Source: Clostridium sp. M62/1
Lineage (GTDB): Bacteria; Bacillota; Clostridia; Lachnospirales; Lachnospiraceae
NCBI RefSeq assembly: GCF_020736365.1
Contig: NZ_CP085988.1
Span: 681,001-745,000 of the forward strand
DNA length: 64,000 nt
Direction of reading: 5' to 3'
The position numbers were made by a program, and so were the translations under genes. Position 1 is the first letter of the stretch. Every line of letters starts with the position of its first letter. Positions 9,697 through 17,823 of this stretch are shown here, one piece after another. The notes under the pieces were generated by a model that had not been told where the DNA came from, did no database searches, and was given only the letters and a program-made list of their open reading frames with translations.

Positions 9697-12210
9697 ATGG
9701 ATAAGTACGAGTTTAACATAAAGGTTGAACAGATTAAAAAGCTGGTAAACAAAGGGGATTATGAGACAGCGATGAAGATTGCCGACGGAATTGACTGGAG
9801 GCGTGTGCGCAGCACCAGTCTTCTGGCGTCGATCTCACAGGTATATGAGAGAAATGAGGAGTATCAGGAGGCCAAGGATATTCTGCTTCTTGCCTTTGAG
9901 CGGGCTCCAAGCGGAAGAGGACTTCTGTTTAAGCTGACGGATCTTGCGCTCAGGGAGGGAAATGTGCCTGAGGCCGAGGCGTACTACAGAGAGTTCTGCG
10001 AGCTGTGCGGGGATGATCCGAGGCAGAATCTGCTGCGGTACCTGATTCTGGAGGCGAAGAAGGCGCCGCTGGATCAGCTGATTGTGTCGCTGGAGCGCTA
10101 CTGCCAGGAGGAATTAGACGAGAAGTGGCTTTACAAGCTGGCAGAGCTTTACCAGCAGGCCGGCCGCGAGGAGGACTGCGTTCGTATCTGCGACAAGATT
10201 ATGCTTCTCTTCGGACTGGGAAAATATGTGGACAAGGCCATGGAATTAAAAAAGAAGTATGCGCCTCTGACCAAGTACCAGATGGATCTGGTGGAAAACC
10301 GTGAGAAGTATGAGGAAAAGCTCAGGGCTGTGGAGGAAGAGTACAGCTCAGGGCGCCGCATAGACAGAGATGACGATCTGGATCAGGATTTTGAGCCCGA
10401 GGAAGACGAGGCGGAGCAGACTCACGGAAGACGAGGCGGACGCCGTCTGGACTCTGCAGAGCTTCACGAGGCGCAGGCAGAGCAGGATCTGGCCAATGAG
10501 ATCTCCAAGATCCCGAAGGAGGAGTATCGGGATGAGGAAGATTCTGTGGGAGAAACGAGAGTCCTGGGAGATATCAGAAGAATGAACCGGCAGCCGTCAG
10601 ATATGCAGGAGCAGGGCGGCGGAGACCCTGACAGGGAAGCACAGGCTGAGACTGGAACAACAGCCGGGATCAGAGCTGTAAGAACAATTCAGGCGGATAA
10701 GGCGGCAGCCCGTGCTGACAAAGAGGAAACAGGCCGTCAGGAAGGCTTCAGAGCCGGCCAGGGAGGAGCAGCTGCCTGGGCAGGAGACCAGCTTCAGGGG
10801 CAGAGCGCAGCGCCCCAGAAAGATACTGATGCGTACCAGGCAGAGAGTGCAGCAGCCAGGGAGAAGCAGATGGAACAGATTGCCAGAGCCTACGAGGAGG
10901 AAGAGGAGACGATTATCGAGGACTGGGATTTAGAGCCTGAGGAGAGTGAGAGCAATCATCTGATGATTGAGGCGGATGATCCTCAGAGCGGTCTGGCGCT
11001 GGCCCTTGATTCTTTAAAGAAAATTCACAGAGAACTGGGCACAAAAAATCCGGTTGCAAAAATCAGCGCCCAGAATCTGAACAAAAGAGGGATTTTCTCG
11101 GTGGCAGACAGGCTGGTGGGCAAGGATCTGATCGTGGAGCACGCCGCAGATCTGGATGAATTCTCCATCAGGGATCTCAGCGAGCTGATGGAGGCTGACA
11201 AGAGCGGCATGATTGTAGTTCTGATTGACACGCCGCTCAGGATGGAGCGCCTGCACAATGGAAACCCGGAGCTGGCAGATAAATTCCAGTATATCGGATG
11301 CCGCGCTTCTGAGAGAGCAGAGGATCAGGAGGAGCAGGAAGAAAAGAGAAGACAGGCAGCTGCATCGGCAGAGGCTGCCCGCCGTCAGGCAGAGTATGAG
11401 GCAGAGCAGGAGAGAAGGCGGATTGCCGAAGCTCAGGCAGAAGAAGAGCGCAGGAGAGAGGAATACGAAGCGGAGGCCGCCAGAAAGAGAGCAGAGCAGG
11501 AGGAATTAAAGCGCAGGGAAGAGGAGCGCCAGCGCGAGGAGGAACGCCGCCAGGCGGAGATTGATGCTGAGCTCGAAAGACAGCGCCTGGCAGAATATGC
11601 CGCTGAAACTGCCAGAATGGAGCAGGCCGCAGGCACATCCGGAGAGGCAGACAGAGAGTATAGCCGCTCTAATGACGGCTTCCGACAGGAAGACTATACA
11701 GAAGAAAGCGGTTACAGGGAAGAAGAGTATGACATGGCTGAAGACCGCAGAGACGATGACGGCTATCAGAATGGAGATGGATACTATCCCGGCGAGGGCT
11801 ACCATACAGATGAAAGGCCTGGCTCTGATTATGAGGACGATTACCGGGACGAGGATGAAGAGGACGGCTATCAGGAGCCTTATGAGGATGAATGGGATAA
11901 GGACGGACATGAGGATGACTACGGGGAAGAGGGCGATGACCGCCAGATGGATGTGGAGGAATTTGCCCAGTATGCCTGCAAATATGCATCTGAAATTGAC
12001 TGCAGCATCTCAGGAAAAAGTATGCTGGCCCTGTATGAGCGGGCGGAGATGATGGAGGAGGATGGCATTCCTCTGACCAGAGAAACCGCAGAAGATCTGA
12101 TTGAGGAAGCTGCAGACCGCGCAGAGAAGCCTTCCTTCGGAGGATTCTTCTCATCTAAATATGACAAGGACGGACTTCTGATTTTAAAGGAGAAGCATTT
12201 CTTCGACTGA
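9697..12210 (+). CDS. TPR/coiled-coil protein of unknown function
   Basis: The 837-residue protein starts behind TTAGGAGATG. Residues 1-190 form TPR-like helical repeats (NKGDYETAMKIADG). Residues 200-430 are acidic and disordered. Residues 430-540 form a folded region resembling a degenerate AAA-type domain (LVGKDLIVEHAADLDEF; GMIVVLIDTPLRMERL), without a visible Walker A. Residues 545-650 are a Glu/Arg/Ala-rich coiled coil, and a folded C-terminal domain follows a second acidic stretch. It follows recR and ends in a terminator. No function can be named. Confidence 0.75.
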   Translation: MDKYEFNIKVEQIKKLVNKGDYETAMKIADGIDWRRVRSTSLLASISQVYERNEEYQEAKDILLLAFERAPSGRGLLFKLTDLALREGNVPEAEAYYREFCELCGDDPRQNLLRYLILEAKKAPLDQLIVSLERYCQEELDEKWLYKLAELYQQAGREEDCVRICDKIMLLFGLGKYVDKAMELKKKYAPLTKYQMDLVENREKYEEKLRAVEEEYSSGRRIDRDDDLDQDFEPEEDEAEQTHGRRGGRRLDSAELHEAQAEQDLANEISKIPKEEYRDEEDSVGETRVLGDIRRMNRQPSDMQEQGGGDPDREAQAETGTTAGIRAVRTIQADKAAARADKEETGRQEGFRAGQGGAAAWAGDQLQGQSAAPQKDTDAYQAESAAAREKQMEQIARAYEEEEETIIEDWDLEPEESESNHLMIEADDPQSGLALALDSLKKIHRELGTKNPVAKISAQNLNKRGIFSVADRLVGKDLIVEHAADLDEFSIRDLSELMEADKSGMIVVLIDTPLRMERLHNGNPELADKFQYIGCRASERAEDQEEQEEKRRQAAASAEAARRQAEYEAEQERRRIAEAQAEEERRREEYEAEAARKRAEQEELKRREEERQREEERRQAEIDAELERQRLAEYAAETARMEQAAGTSGEADREYSRSNDGFRQEDYTEESGYREEEYDMAEDRRDDDGYQNGDGYYPGEGYHTDERPGSDYEDDYRDEDEEDGYQEPYEDEWDKDGHEDDYGEEGDDRQMDVEEFAQYACKYASEIDCSISGKSMLALYERAEMMEEDGIPLTRETAEDLIEEAADRAEKPSFGGFFSSKYDKDGLLILKEKHFFD

Positions 12211-12242
12211 TACAGAAGGACAATAGGAATCGAATACAGAAG

Positions 12243-12286
12243 ATGCCCCATCTGCGGCCTGTACGGCCCGGGAGGGGCATTTATTT
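12243..12286 (+). terminator. Terminator after the TPR protein gene
   Basis: ATGCCCC (12243-12249) pairs with GGGGCAT (12274-12280), followed by TTATTT. Confidence 0.6.
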
Positions 12287-12326
12287 GATAAGGAAACTCT
12301 TTTGTGAAGAAAAATGGAGGACAGCT

Positions 12327-13154
12327 ATGAACATCAGACTGATTGCCCTTGACCTGGACGGAACACTTCTGACCTCCGATAAGAGGCTTTCAGAGCGCAA
12401 TAAGAGGGCGCTGGAGGAGTGCATCCGGAGGGGAATATATATCGTGCCGTGCACAGGGCGTACGTTCGAGGGAATCCCGAAGCCTGTCCGTATGCTCGAT
12501 GGGATAAAATATACGATTCTGACAAACGGCGCGTGTATCCAGGATGCAGAGACGGGAGAGATCCTGGAACGGAGGGGACTCTTCTGGGAGAAGGCAATGC
12601 AGGTGATTGACCGGATCGAGGACTTTACTCTTATGTACGACTGTTATATAGAGGGGCGAGGAAAGGCGGACCGGCGGTTTCTTGACACCCTGGAGTACTA
12701 TGAGATCCGGCCGGAAATCTGCAGGCTGATCCGGGAGACGAGAGATCCTCTGCCGTCGTTAAAGGACTACCTGGCAAAAAAGCAGCCTCTTCTCGATAAA
12801 ATGAATATTTACTTTAAGGGATGTGACAGGGAGACGAAGCAGAGGGTTCGCCGGGAGCTGGCCGAAATAGAGGGGCTCGTTGTGACCTCGTCTATGCCCA
12901 ACAATCTGGAGATTAACGGGGAGGGGGCCACAAAGGGGGACGCCATTCGCCTTCTCGCCGATCGGCTTAAAATTCCGGTAAGCCAGACGATGGCTTTCGG
13001 TGACGGGGAAAATGACAGAAGTATGATGGAGCTGGCCGGGGTCGGTGTGGCCATGGAGAACGGAAGCCCTCTGGCAAAAGAATGTGCATCATACATTGCG
13101 CCGTCTAACGATGCAGATGGGGTGGCGGAAATTATAGAAAGGCTGGTGCTGTAA
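12327..13154 (+). CDS. Cof-type HAD-IIB family phosphatase
   Basis: The 275-residue cytoplasmic hydrolase has HAD motif I LDLDGTLL (D9 and D11) and motif IV FGDGENDRSM. A large C2B cap (roughly 85-200) sits between motifs II (TGRT) and III, as in Cof/YidA sugar-phosphate or nucleotide phosphatases. The start at 12327 is set by GGAGGACAGCT. Substrate cannot be read from sequence. Confidence 0.9.
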   Translation: MNIRLIALDLDGTLLTSDKRLSERNKRALEECIRRGIYIVPCTGRTFEGIPKPVRMLDGIKYTILTNGACIQDAETGEILERRGLFWEKAMQVIDRIEDFTLMYDCYIEGRGKADRRFLDTLEYYEIRPEICRLIRETRDPLPSLKDYLAKKQPLLDKMNIYFKGCDRETKQRVRRELAEIEGLVVTSSMPNNLEINGEGATKGDAIRLLADRLKIPVSQTMAFGDGENDRSMMELAGVGVAMENGSPLAKECASYIAPSNDADGVAEIIERLVL

Positions 13155-13199
13155 GGAAGGAAATAAGGCCTGTTCCTTCCCTTGAAAGGAAGTTTAAAT

Positions 13200-13904
13200 A
13201 TGCAGAATTGGTTATCGATTGCAGCAGCTGTCTATCTTGCTGCCATGGTTTTAATAGGACATTACAGAGGATTTATACGGATGGCAGTCTCTGCTGTCGC
13301 CCTGGTGGTGACGCTGGTGGCTGTCAATATGGCTGTGCCCCAGGTGACCTCCTATCTCAGGAATAACACAGAGGTTTACCAGACTGTAGAGGAGGCGGTG
13401 CGCCAGGCGATTGGCATGGACGAGAGCGCTGATGCAGACACTCCGGCGGCCCAAAGACAGAAAATCGAGGAGCTGGAGCTGCCTGGGCTGTTTAAGGCAG
13501 AGCTTTTGGAAAACAACAATCATGAGGTTTACAGCCTGATGGGAGTAGACACCTTTTCCAGATATGTAACAGGATACCTGGTCAGCCAGATCATGAATCT
13601 GGCCGTCTATATTCTGCTGTTCATTGTCATTTTCGGCGCACTGGAAATCATTGCGAAATGTCTGGATATCGTGGCCCGGCTGCCCATACTGTCGGGGGTC
13701 AACAAACTGGCCGGCGCCGCTTTGGGCGGCGCGGAGGGACTGATCTTCCTGTGGCTTGCGTTTCTGCTGATTACCGCCTTTTCCACGACAGAGTGGGGAA
13801 TGAATCTGAACCGGATGATAGAGTCCAGCTCCTGGCTGTCATTTCTGTATGACAATAACCTGCTGGCCAAATTCGTCATGTCGCTGATCGCCGGAATCTT
13901 TTAA
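13200..13904 (+). CDS. CvpA family membrane protein
   Basis: The 234-residue protein has about four hydrophobic segments: residues 6-22, 25-45, a pair near 130-190, and a C-terminal one. The layout and the IGHYRGFIRM loop fit the CvpA/colicin V production family, whose biochemical role is unclear. ATG at 13200 is preferred over TTG at 13182 because AAAGGAAG lies 8 bases upstream. It is the last host gene before the prophage. Confidence 0.75.
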   Translation: MQNWLSIAAAVYLAAMVLIGHYRGFIRMAVSAVALVVTLVAVNMAVPQVTSYLRNNTEVYQTVEEAVRQAIGMDESADADTPAAQRQKIEELELPGLFKAELLENNNHEVYSLMGVDTFSRYVTGYLVSQIMNLAVYILLFIVIFGALEIIAKCLDIVARLPILSGVNKLAGAALGGAEGLIFLWLAFLLITAFSTTEWGMNLNRMIESSSWLSFLYDNNLLAKFVMSLIAGIF

Positions 13905-13990
13905 GGCGGCAGGGGAAGTGACAGGCTGTCACAGAAAGCAAAAAAACTGTGATGAAGAAAGCTGTAATGAAAAAAGTTGCAATGAAGAAA

Positions 13991-14039
13991 GCTGCCTGCT
14001 TTGCGTGGAACCAAGTTCTTGCAAGGCAGGCAGCTTTTT
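13991..14039 (+). terminator. Terminator of the cvpA-like gene
   Basis: GCTGCCTGCTTTGC pairs with GCAAGGCAGGCAGC with one mismatch, followed by TTTTT. Just upstream (about 13951-13995) are three imperfect 15-base tandem copies of ATGAAGAAAGCTGYA type. Confidence 0.8.
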
Positions 14040-14397
14040 CATGACGGTACAAGGCCGTGCAGTTTTGGCAGGCACCATATCCTGGTGACAGATACAGTCA
14101 AATTAAAAAGGAAAATCTGTGAATAAAAGGAAAAGAGCAGGAGAATAATAGCTGTATGGAATCGGAGGGTTCCAATGCCTGATGGAGAAGGGAGGGCAGC
14201 TAAAGTACAGAACAGGGCTAAAGAAAATTAAATAAACAATATATATTTTATATTCAATTAATACAATTATTCTGAAAAGCCTTTAAATTCAATTATTTTC
14301 CAGGACCACAAGATGTAGAAGCAGAGCAAAAAAATGGGCATATATGGTAGTTGGAAAGAAAACTCAAAAATTGTTTAAAAAAATGATACAAATTTCC
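14040..14397. other. Host-prophage junction region without a gene
   Basis: I see no credible gene here. The sequence becomes very AT-rich from about 14220. The left prophage end probably lies inside it, but without the right end no repeat pair can be matched. Confidence 0.4.
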
Positions 14398-14426
14398 TTG
14401 ACAAGTTCTGCCTGCGGTGGTATAGT
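14398..14426 (+). promoter_or_regulatory. Early (leftmost) prophage promoter
   Basis: TTGACA (14398-14403), a 17-base spacer and TATAGT (14421-14426) are near-perfect consensus. Transcription should begin about 14433. It is the only obvious promoter upstream of the first phage gene at 14677. Confidence 0.8.
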
Positions 14427-14432
14427 TTAGTC

Positions 14433-14592
14433 CAGCGTAAGACATACGCAGAGTCATCTGTCCTGAAAAACAGAGAACTTCTGAGGGGATATCCTCGAAG
14501 CGGCAGATGAAAAACAAATCTTAAAAAACTTCGTGAAGTAATAAGATAAATGCGAAATGAGTGATATAACTCACTTCGCATTTTTAATTTTT
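14433..14592 (+). ncRNA. Structured leader RNA or small RNA at the start of the early region
   Basis: Predicted pairings: GCGTA/TACGC (14435-14439/14445-14449), then CATCTG/CAGATG (14455-14460/14504-14509) enclosing a CTG/CAG hairpin. A second hairpin, CTTC(T)GAGG/CCTCGAAG (14478-14486/14493-14500), has a bulged T. A terminator hairpin ends it. It may be an independent small RNA or an antitermination/attenuation leader. I recognise no Rfam family. Confidence 0.55.
14548..14592 (+). terminator. First of two tandem terminators in the early leader
   Basis: AAATGCGAAATGAGT (14548-14562) pairs with ACTCACTTCGCATTT (14569-14583) with one G.T-type mismatch, followed by a T-rich tail. Confidence 0.8.
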
Positions 14593-14605
14593 ATAAGAAA
14601 TTGAT

Positions 14606-14651
14606 AAATGCGCCAGAGTGAATAATCACTCTGGCGCATTTATTTTTTTGC
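14606..14651 (+). terminator. Second of two tandem terminators in the early leader
   Basis: A perfect 16-bp stem (14606-14621 with 14626-14641) has an ATAA loop and is followed by ATTTTTTT. Its flank GATAAATGCG repeats that of the first terminator, suggesting a diverged duplication. Confidence 0.85.
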
Positions 14652-14676
14652 CTAAAAACAGAGGAGGTGGAGAGCA

Positions 14677-14877
14677 ATGGCAACCAATAAGCGACCGAGA
14701 AAAGCGTACAAGCGCATCGGATTCGAGGACAGAAAGAAAATCGAAGCACTGAACGCACAGGGCAAAACAGTAGATGAGATGGCGATGGCAATCGGTGTCC
14801 ACTCGGCTACCATGTACCGTGAACTCGCCAGAGGTGGAGAACCGTACAAGGCAGAGGTCGCACAGCATTCCATCTAA
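14677..14877 (+). CDS. Small helix-turn-helix protein related to IS30 transposase N-termini
   Basis: This 66-residue protein starts behind AGGAGGTGGAGAGCA. Residues 13-52 (KRIGFEDRKKIEAL; IGVHSATMYREL) match the HTH_38-type domain that opens IS30-family transposases, including the transposase at 63093. No catalytic domain follows. It could be a DNA-binding regulator, possibly one that competes with or directs the transposase. It is the first gene after the tandem terminators, only 26 bases away. Confidence 0.65.
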   Translation: MATNKRPRKAYKRIGFEDRKKIEALNAQGKTVDEMAMAIGVHSATMYRELARGGEPYKAEVAQHSI

Positions 14878-14895
14878 CAGAGAGGAGCAAGTGGA

Positions 14896-15321
14896 ATGGA
14901 AGAACTGGATATCAAGACTGCCATACAGATAGCAAAGATACTGGCAGCGGCCCCGGATGAAAGAATCCCCATGATACTGGATGTGTTCAGCAAGGCACAG
15001 GTTGACATCAACGGACTTGATGAACTGGCAGAATGGAGAGCACTGGACAAGCAGGCCGCACTGATTGACACAGATACCTTTGTAACAGAACTGACCAAGG
15101 GTAAGGAACTAGAGGACGGAGAATACCGCATCAGAGTTCCGGAGTTTAATCACTTCTGTAGCACAAAGGGAGTGAGTGCCAGATACGCAAGGAAGCACCT
15201 GTACGAAAGCGGAATGCTTCGAAGCAGCACTGACAATGGCAAAATCAACTACACCTGCCCGGTGCAGGCAACAGATACCAAAAAAACAGAACGATGCGTA
15301 TGCATCACACCTAAAAACTGA
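14896..15321 (+). CDS. Phage hypothetical protein, early region
   Basis: This 141-residue protein starts behind AGAGGAGCAAGTGGA. The N-terminal half is helical and Ala/Asp-rich; the C-terminal half (FNHFCSTKGVSARYARKHLYE) looks like a winged-helix or HTH segment. I recognise no defined family. Early position suggests a DNA-binding or regulatory role, by inference only. Confidence 0.6.
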   Translation: MEELDIKTAIQIAKILAAAPDERIPMILDVFSKAQVDINGLDELAEWRALDKQAALIDTDTFVTELTKGKELEDGEYRIRVPEFNHFCSTKGVSARYARKHLYESGMLRSSTDNGKINYTCPVQATDTKKTERCVCITPKN

Positions 15322-15738
15322 ATACCGAAGAAACACACTGGCAAGCATCGACCAGGATAAAAACCGATAGGTAGGAGCGAGCCGCCGCAGTAAATCGCTC
15401 CGGCAGCAGGACATGAGCCTGCATGAATAGCTGTCGTAATTGGGGTAGGGAACGCAGACCCAAGTAAAACAACAACGGTTCGGAGGCAGATGAGAAACAC
15501 GCAGAGAGAGAATACCGAGAGCATGGATGCGTGGGTGCGATTTAACACTCGGTAGCGGGGAATGAAAAAGACCGCACTGCAGGCGACTAGTACAGCTACC
15601 CCAAAGAATACTCAGGGAGCATGAACGGAACAGTTACTCTTCAAAGCCTTGGAGAACCTGTTCCATGCCAGACCCAAGAAGCCTAGAGAGCATAATGAGG
15701 TACTGGTAAAAGTCAAGTAAGTATAAAGGAGAGAGCAT
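15322..15738 (+). ncRNA. Candidate structured RNA between early genes
   Basis: 417 bases without a credible gene but rich in complementary segments. TTGGGGTAG (15440-15448) pairs with CTACCCCAA (15596-15604) and encloses TACCGAG (15513-15519) with CTCGGTA (15548-15554). TAGCTGT (15428-15434) could instead pair with ACAGCTA (15592-15598). Near 15374-15420, GAGCGA/TCGCTC and GCAGG/CCTGC hairpins occur. No clear promoter is visible. Its identity is unknown. Confidence 0.35.
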
Positions 15739-15891
15739 ATGAAACAGCCAAAGAAACTGACAAGGAATCAGAAAGAGATACTGGTCAAGAAGGGAATGAA
15801 CCCAGATGACTATATGCTCCATTCAGAGGATGAGAAAGAGATGATTCTCTATAACAGGAAGGAAAAGAGACTGGAAGCAGTCGAGAAGTAA
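15739..15891 (+). CDS. DUF6906-like small phage protein
   Basis: This 50-residue protein starts behind AAAGGAGAGAGC. Its layout, a basic N-terminus (KQPKKLTRNQKEILVKKG) then an NPDDYM-type turn and a short beta segment, is what I recall for the DUF6906 family of Firmicutes phages. Function unknown. Confidence 0.65.
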   Translation: MKQPKKLTRNQKEILVKKGMNPDDYMLHSEDEKEMILYNRKEKRLEAVEK

Positions 15892-15898
15892 GCAGGAG

Positions 15899-16630
15899 GT
15901 GCATGACGATTTGAAACTCGGTAGGAGACAGAAGCGAATTCTGAAAAGAAAGCTGAAGCGCATAGCAGGGGATGTAGTAGCGGTAATAGTGGGAGCAGGA
16001 ATGTTTGTCGGATTGTTTATCGCATGGGCAAACGAACCGATGCCGGACTGGAGCGAGTACATAGAGGAAAACCACATAGGCATGGTGCAGGTGGAAGGCT
16101 CGGACACATGGCTGACGCAGGAAGAATATGAACAGATGTGCAAAGAGCGTGACGCATACAAGGCAGCAGAGCAGGCAGAGGAACAATCCTACTACAACGC
16201 AATCCTCCAGAGCACTGAGACACCAGTACCGACAACGACCGCAGCAATCGGCAGTCTGGACTGGGATGCAGATGACTCCTACAGATTAGCGAAAATCGCC
16301 ATGGCAGAAGCAGAGGGCGAGGACACCGAGGGCAAGGCACTGGTCATACTGGTAGTGCTGAACCGAGTATGGAGCGATGACTTCCCGGATACCATCGAGG
16401 GAGTGATCACAGAGGATACCCAGTTCGCAGCATACGAAAATGGAAGATACGACAGAGTAGAACCGGACGCAGACTGCTACCAGGCACTGGAAATGGTGCA
16501 GGTAGAACACTGGAATGAGAGCCTGGGAGCGACATACTTCGAGAGAACCACGGATGAAACCACATGGCACAACACCACACTGAAAAAATTATTCACACAC
16601 GGCAACCACACATTCTACACGGAAGAGTAA
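15899..16630 (+). CDS. Membrane-anchored SleB-like cell wall hydrolase
   Basis: The 243-residue protein has a basic N-terminus, one membrane segment (about 25-45) and a C-terminal Hydrolase_2/SleB-like domain: LAKIAMAEAEGEDTEGKAL with catalytic-type Glu, then VVLNRVWSDDFPDTIEGV. Such enzymes cleave peptidoglycan (spore-cortex lytic transglycosylase family). The start is uncertain. GTG at 15899 touches the AGGAGG site, TTG at 15911 has better spacing, and ATG at 15903 only opens a three-codon ORF. It lies in the early region, not with the lysis genes. Confidence 0.8.
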   Translation: MHDDLKLGRRQKRILKRKLKRIAGDVVAVIVGAGMFVGLFIAWANEPMPDWSEYIEENHIGMVQVEGSDTWLTQEEYEQMCKERDAYKAAEQAEEQSYYNAILQSTETPVPTTTAAIGSLDWDADDSYRLAKIAMAEAEGEDTEGKALVILVVLNRVWSDDFPDTIEGVITEDTQFAAYENGRYDRVEPDADCYQALEMVQVEHWNESLGATYFERTTDETTWHNTTLKKLFTHGNHTFYTEE

Positions 16631-16659
16631 ATGAACGGTCGCAGGAAGGGGAAGCAAGC

Positions 16660-16902
16660 ATGGACAATATAACAATGTCGCTCGGAATTTACTTCGAGGT
16701 AAAGGACGCAGAGATATATGGCGGAGAAGGCACAGTCGGATATGCAGCAACGATTGTAGATATTTCACTCAGCGGATTACAGAAGGCTGATTTCACGAAA
16801 TACGCAGAGAGCCAGAAGGAAGGCATGGCGCAGTTCTGCCACGTCCCGGTTGAAAAGGTAAGAGTGATATCCAGAGACGAATACGAAGAAAACACGGACT
16901 AA
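16660..16902 (+). CDS. Phage hypothetical protein
   Basis: This 80-residue protein starts behind GGAAGGGGAAGCAAGC. It has a beta-rich N-terminal half and an acidic C-terminus (ISRDEYEENTD). No known motif. It sits immediately before the split helicase. Confidence 0.6.
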   Translation: MDNITMSLGIYFEVKDAEIYGGEGTVGYAATIVDISLSGLQKADFTKYAESQKEGMAQFCHVPVEKVRVISRDEYEENTD

Positions 16903-16922
16903 CAGGAAGGAAGTAACCAACA

Positions 16923-17294
16923 ATGAAAATGGCAATGAAGGACGGACAGATACTCATAAGAGAAGCAGACAATGTCCAGTTCACAATCATAAAGAGTTGG
17001 GGAAAGATGAAGTGGAGCAGGCAGACGCAAACGCTAAGCGGACCGGCTGACATCGAACTACTGAACAGACTGGCAGGACTGGTAAACCTGCCGCCGTCCA
17101 TCGAAGCAGAGCGAAAGAAGCTGAACGAAGTAATGGCAGCAGTCGACCGGGAACGCATGAACCCGAAGCCAGAGCCGCTCATCCCACCGCCAGTCAAAGT
17201 GTCGCCATTCACGCACCAGGTGCGAGGATACAACATGGCACTCATGACATTCGGACTGGTAGACCCACCGAAACCAAAGGAGGCGGAGAAGTGA
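16923..17294 (+). CDS. Detached N-terminal part of the phage SNF2 helicase
   Basis: The 123-residue protein ends with FTHQVRGYNMALMTFGL, the Q-motif-like segment that in intact phage SNF2 helicases comes directly before the Walker A region. The first 70 residues match the family's N-terminal extension. The ATPase motifs are absent here and appear 2.3 kb downstream at 19589. The gene overlaps the next by four bases (GTGA). I infer a helicase gene split by cassette insertion, with both parts still open. Confidence 0.65.
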   Translation: MKMAMKDGQILIREADNVQFTIIKSWGKMKWSRQTQTLSGPADIELLNRLAGLVNLPPSIEAERKKLNEVMAAVDRERMNPKPEPLIPPPVKVSPFTHQVRGYNMALMTFGLVDPPKPKEAEK

Positions 17295-17608
17295 TACATA
17301 TCAAGGAAACAGAAATCATCCCACTTCTGAAGGAAGCGCAGACAGAATACTCGCAGAAGATAACTGAGGGCGACCCAAAAGATGTGGAGATGGCAGAAAG
17401 AATAGAGGAAGCACTCACGCAGGCAATGGACATCGTGTACGACTACCAGAGCATTACAGATGAGTATAAGCGGATGGTTGAAAAATATGAGACAGAAGCA
17501 CCAGTAATTAAAAGAGGTATGGACTTTTACTGCTGCCCTGCCTGCGGAAAGAGAACCTCCCGAAATCATACGCACTGCCACTGGTGCGGAAAGAAACTGG
17601 GGTGGTAA
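17291..17608 (+). CDS. Zinc-ribbon protein inside the helicase split
   Basis: The 105-residue protein starts with GTG overlapping the previous stop. A helical N-terminal region is followed by a C-terminal zinc ribbon (CCPACGKRTSRNHTHCHWCG). Probably a nucleic-acid- or protein-binding factor; no precise role. Confidence 0.65.
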   Translation: MIHIKETEIIPLLKEAQTEYSQKITEGDPKDVEMAERIEEALTQAMDIVYDYQSITDEYKRMVEKYETEAPVIKRGMDFYCCPACGKRTSRNHTHCHWCGKKLGW

Positions 17609-17610
17609 AG

Positions 17611-17823
17611 ATGACAGATCGAGAAAAGAAAGAATTAATAGAAGCCGAGGAAACGATACTGCAGTTGTTCTTCGATGCGTATGAAAGAGCAATGAAGTAC
17701 ACAAAAGGCAATATCAACCTTTCACTCCGCATGGCAGCAATGCTCGTGTCAGCGATGGTTCACGACCAGACGGAAAGCAAGTCCTTTCAATTTTTGTGGC
17801 AAATGGGGAGGGATAACAAATGA
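17611..17823 (+). CDS. Phage hypothetical protein
   Basis: This 70-residue, largely helical protein follows the zinc-ribbon gene by two bases and overlaps the methyltransferase start by four bases. The order suggests translational coupling to the methyltransferase. No motif recognised. Confidence 0.6.
   Translation: MTDREKKELIEAEETILQLFFDAYERAMKYTKGNINLSLRMAAMLVSAMVHDQTESKSFQFLWQMGRDNK

Noticed and set aside
13952..14044. 30-codon frame made of MKKA-type repeats
   Set aside because: No ribosome site, and its 3' half is the terminator of the CvpA-like gene; kept only as a tandem-repeat note.
14040..14397. attL core site
   Set aside because: The right end of the prophage is not in the window, so no repeat pair can be matched; the boundary stays approximate.
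14293..14517. Minus-strand ORF over the early leader
   Set aside because: It runs against a consensus promoter and structured RNA, and lacks a ribosome site and recognisable motifs.
15322..15738. Group I intron or ribozyme
   Set aside because: A few short stretches recall core elements, but I could not build a full P3-P7 core and no interrupted gene flanks it.
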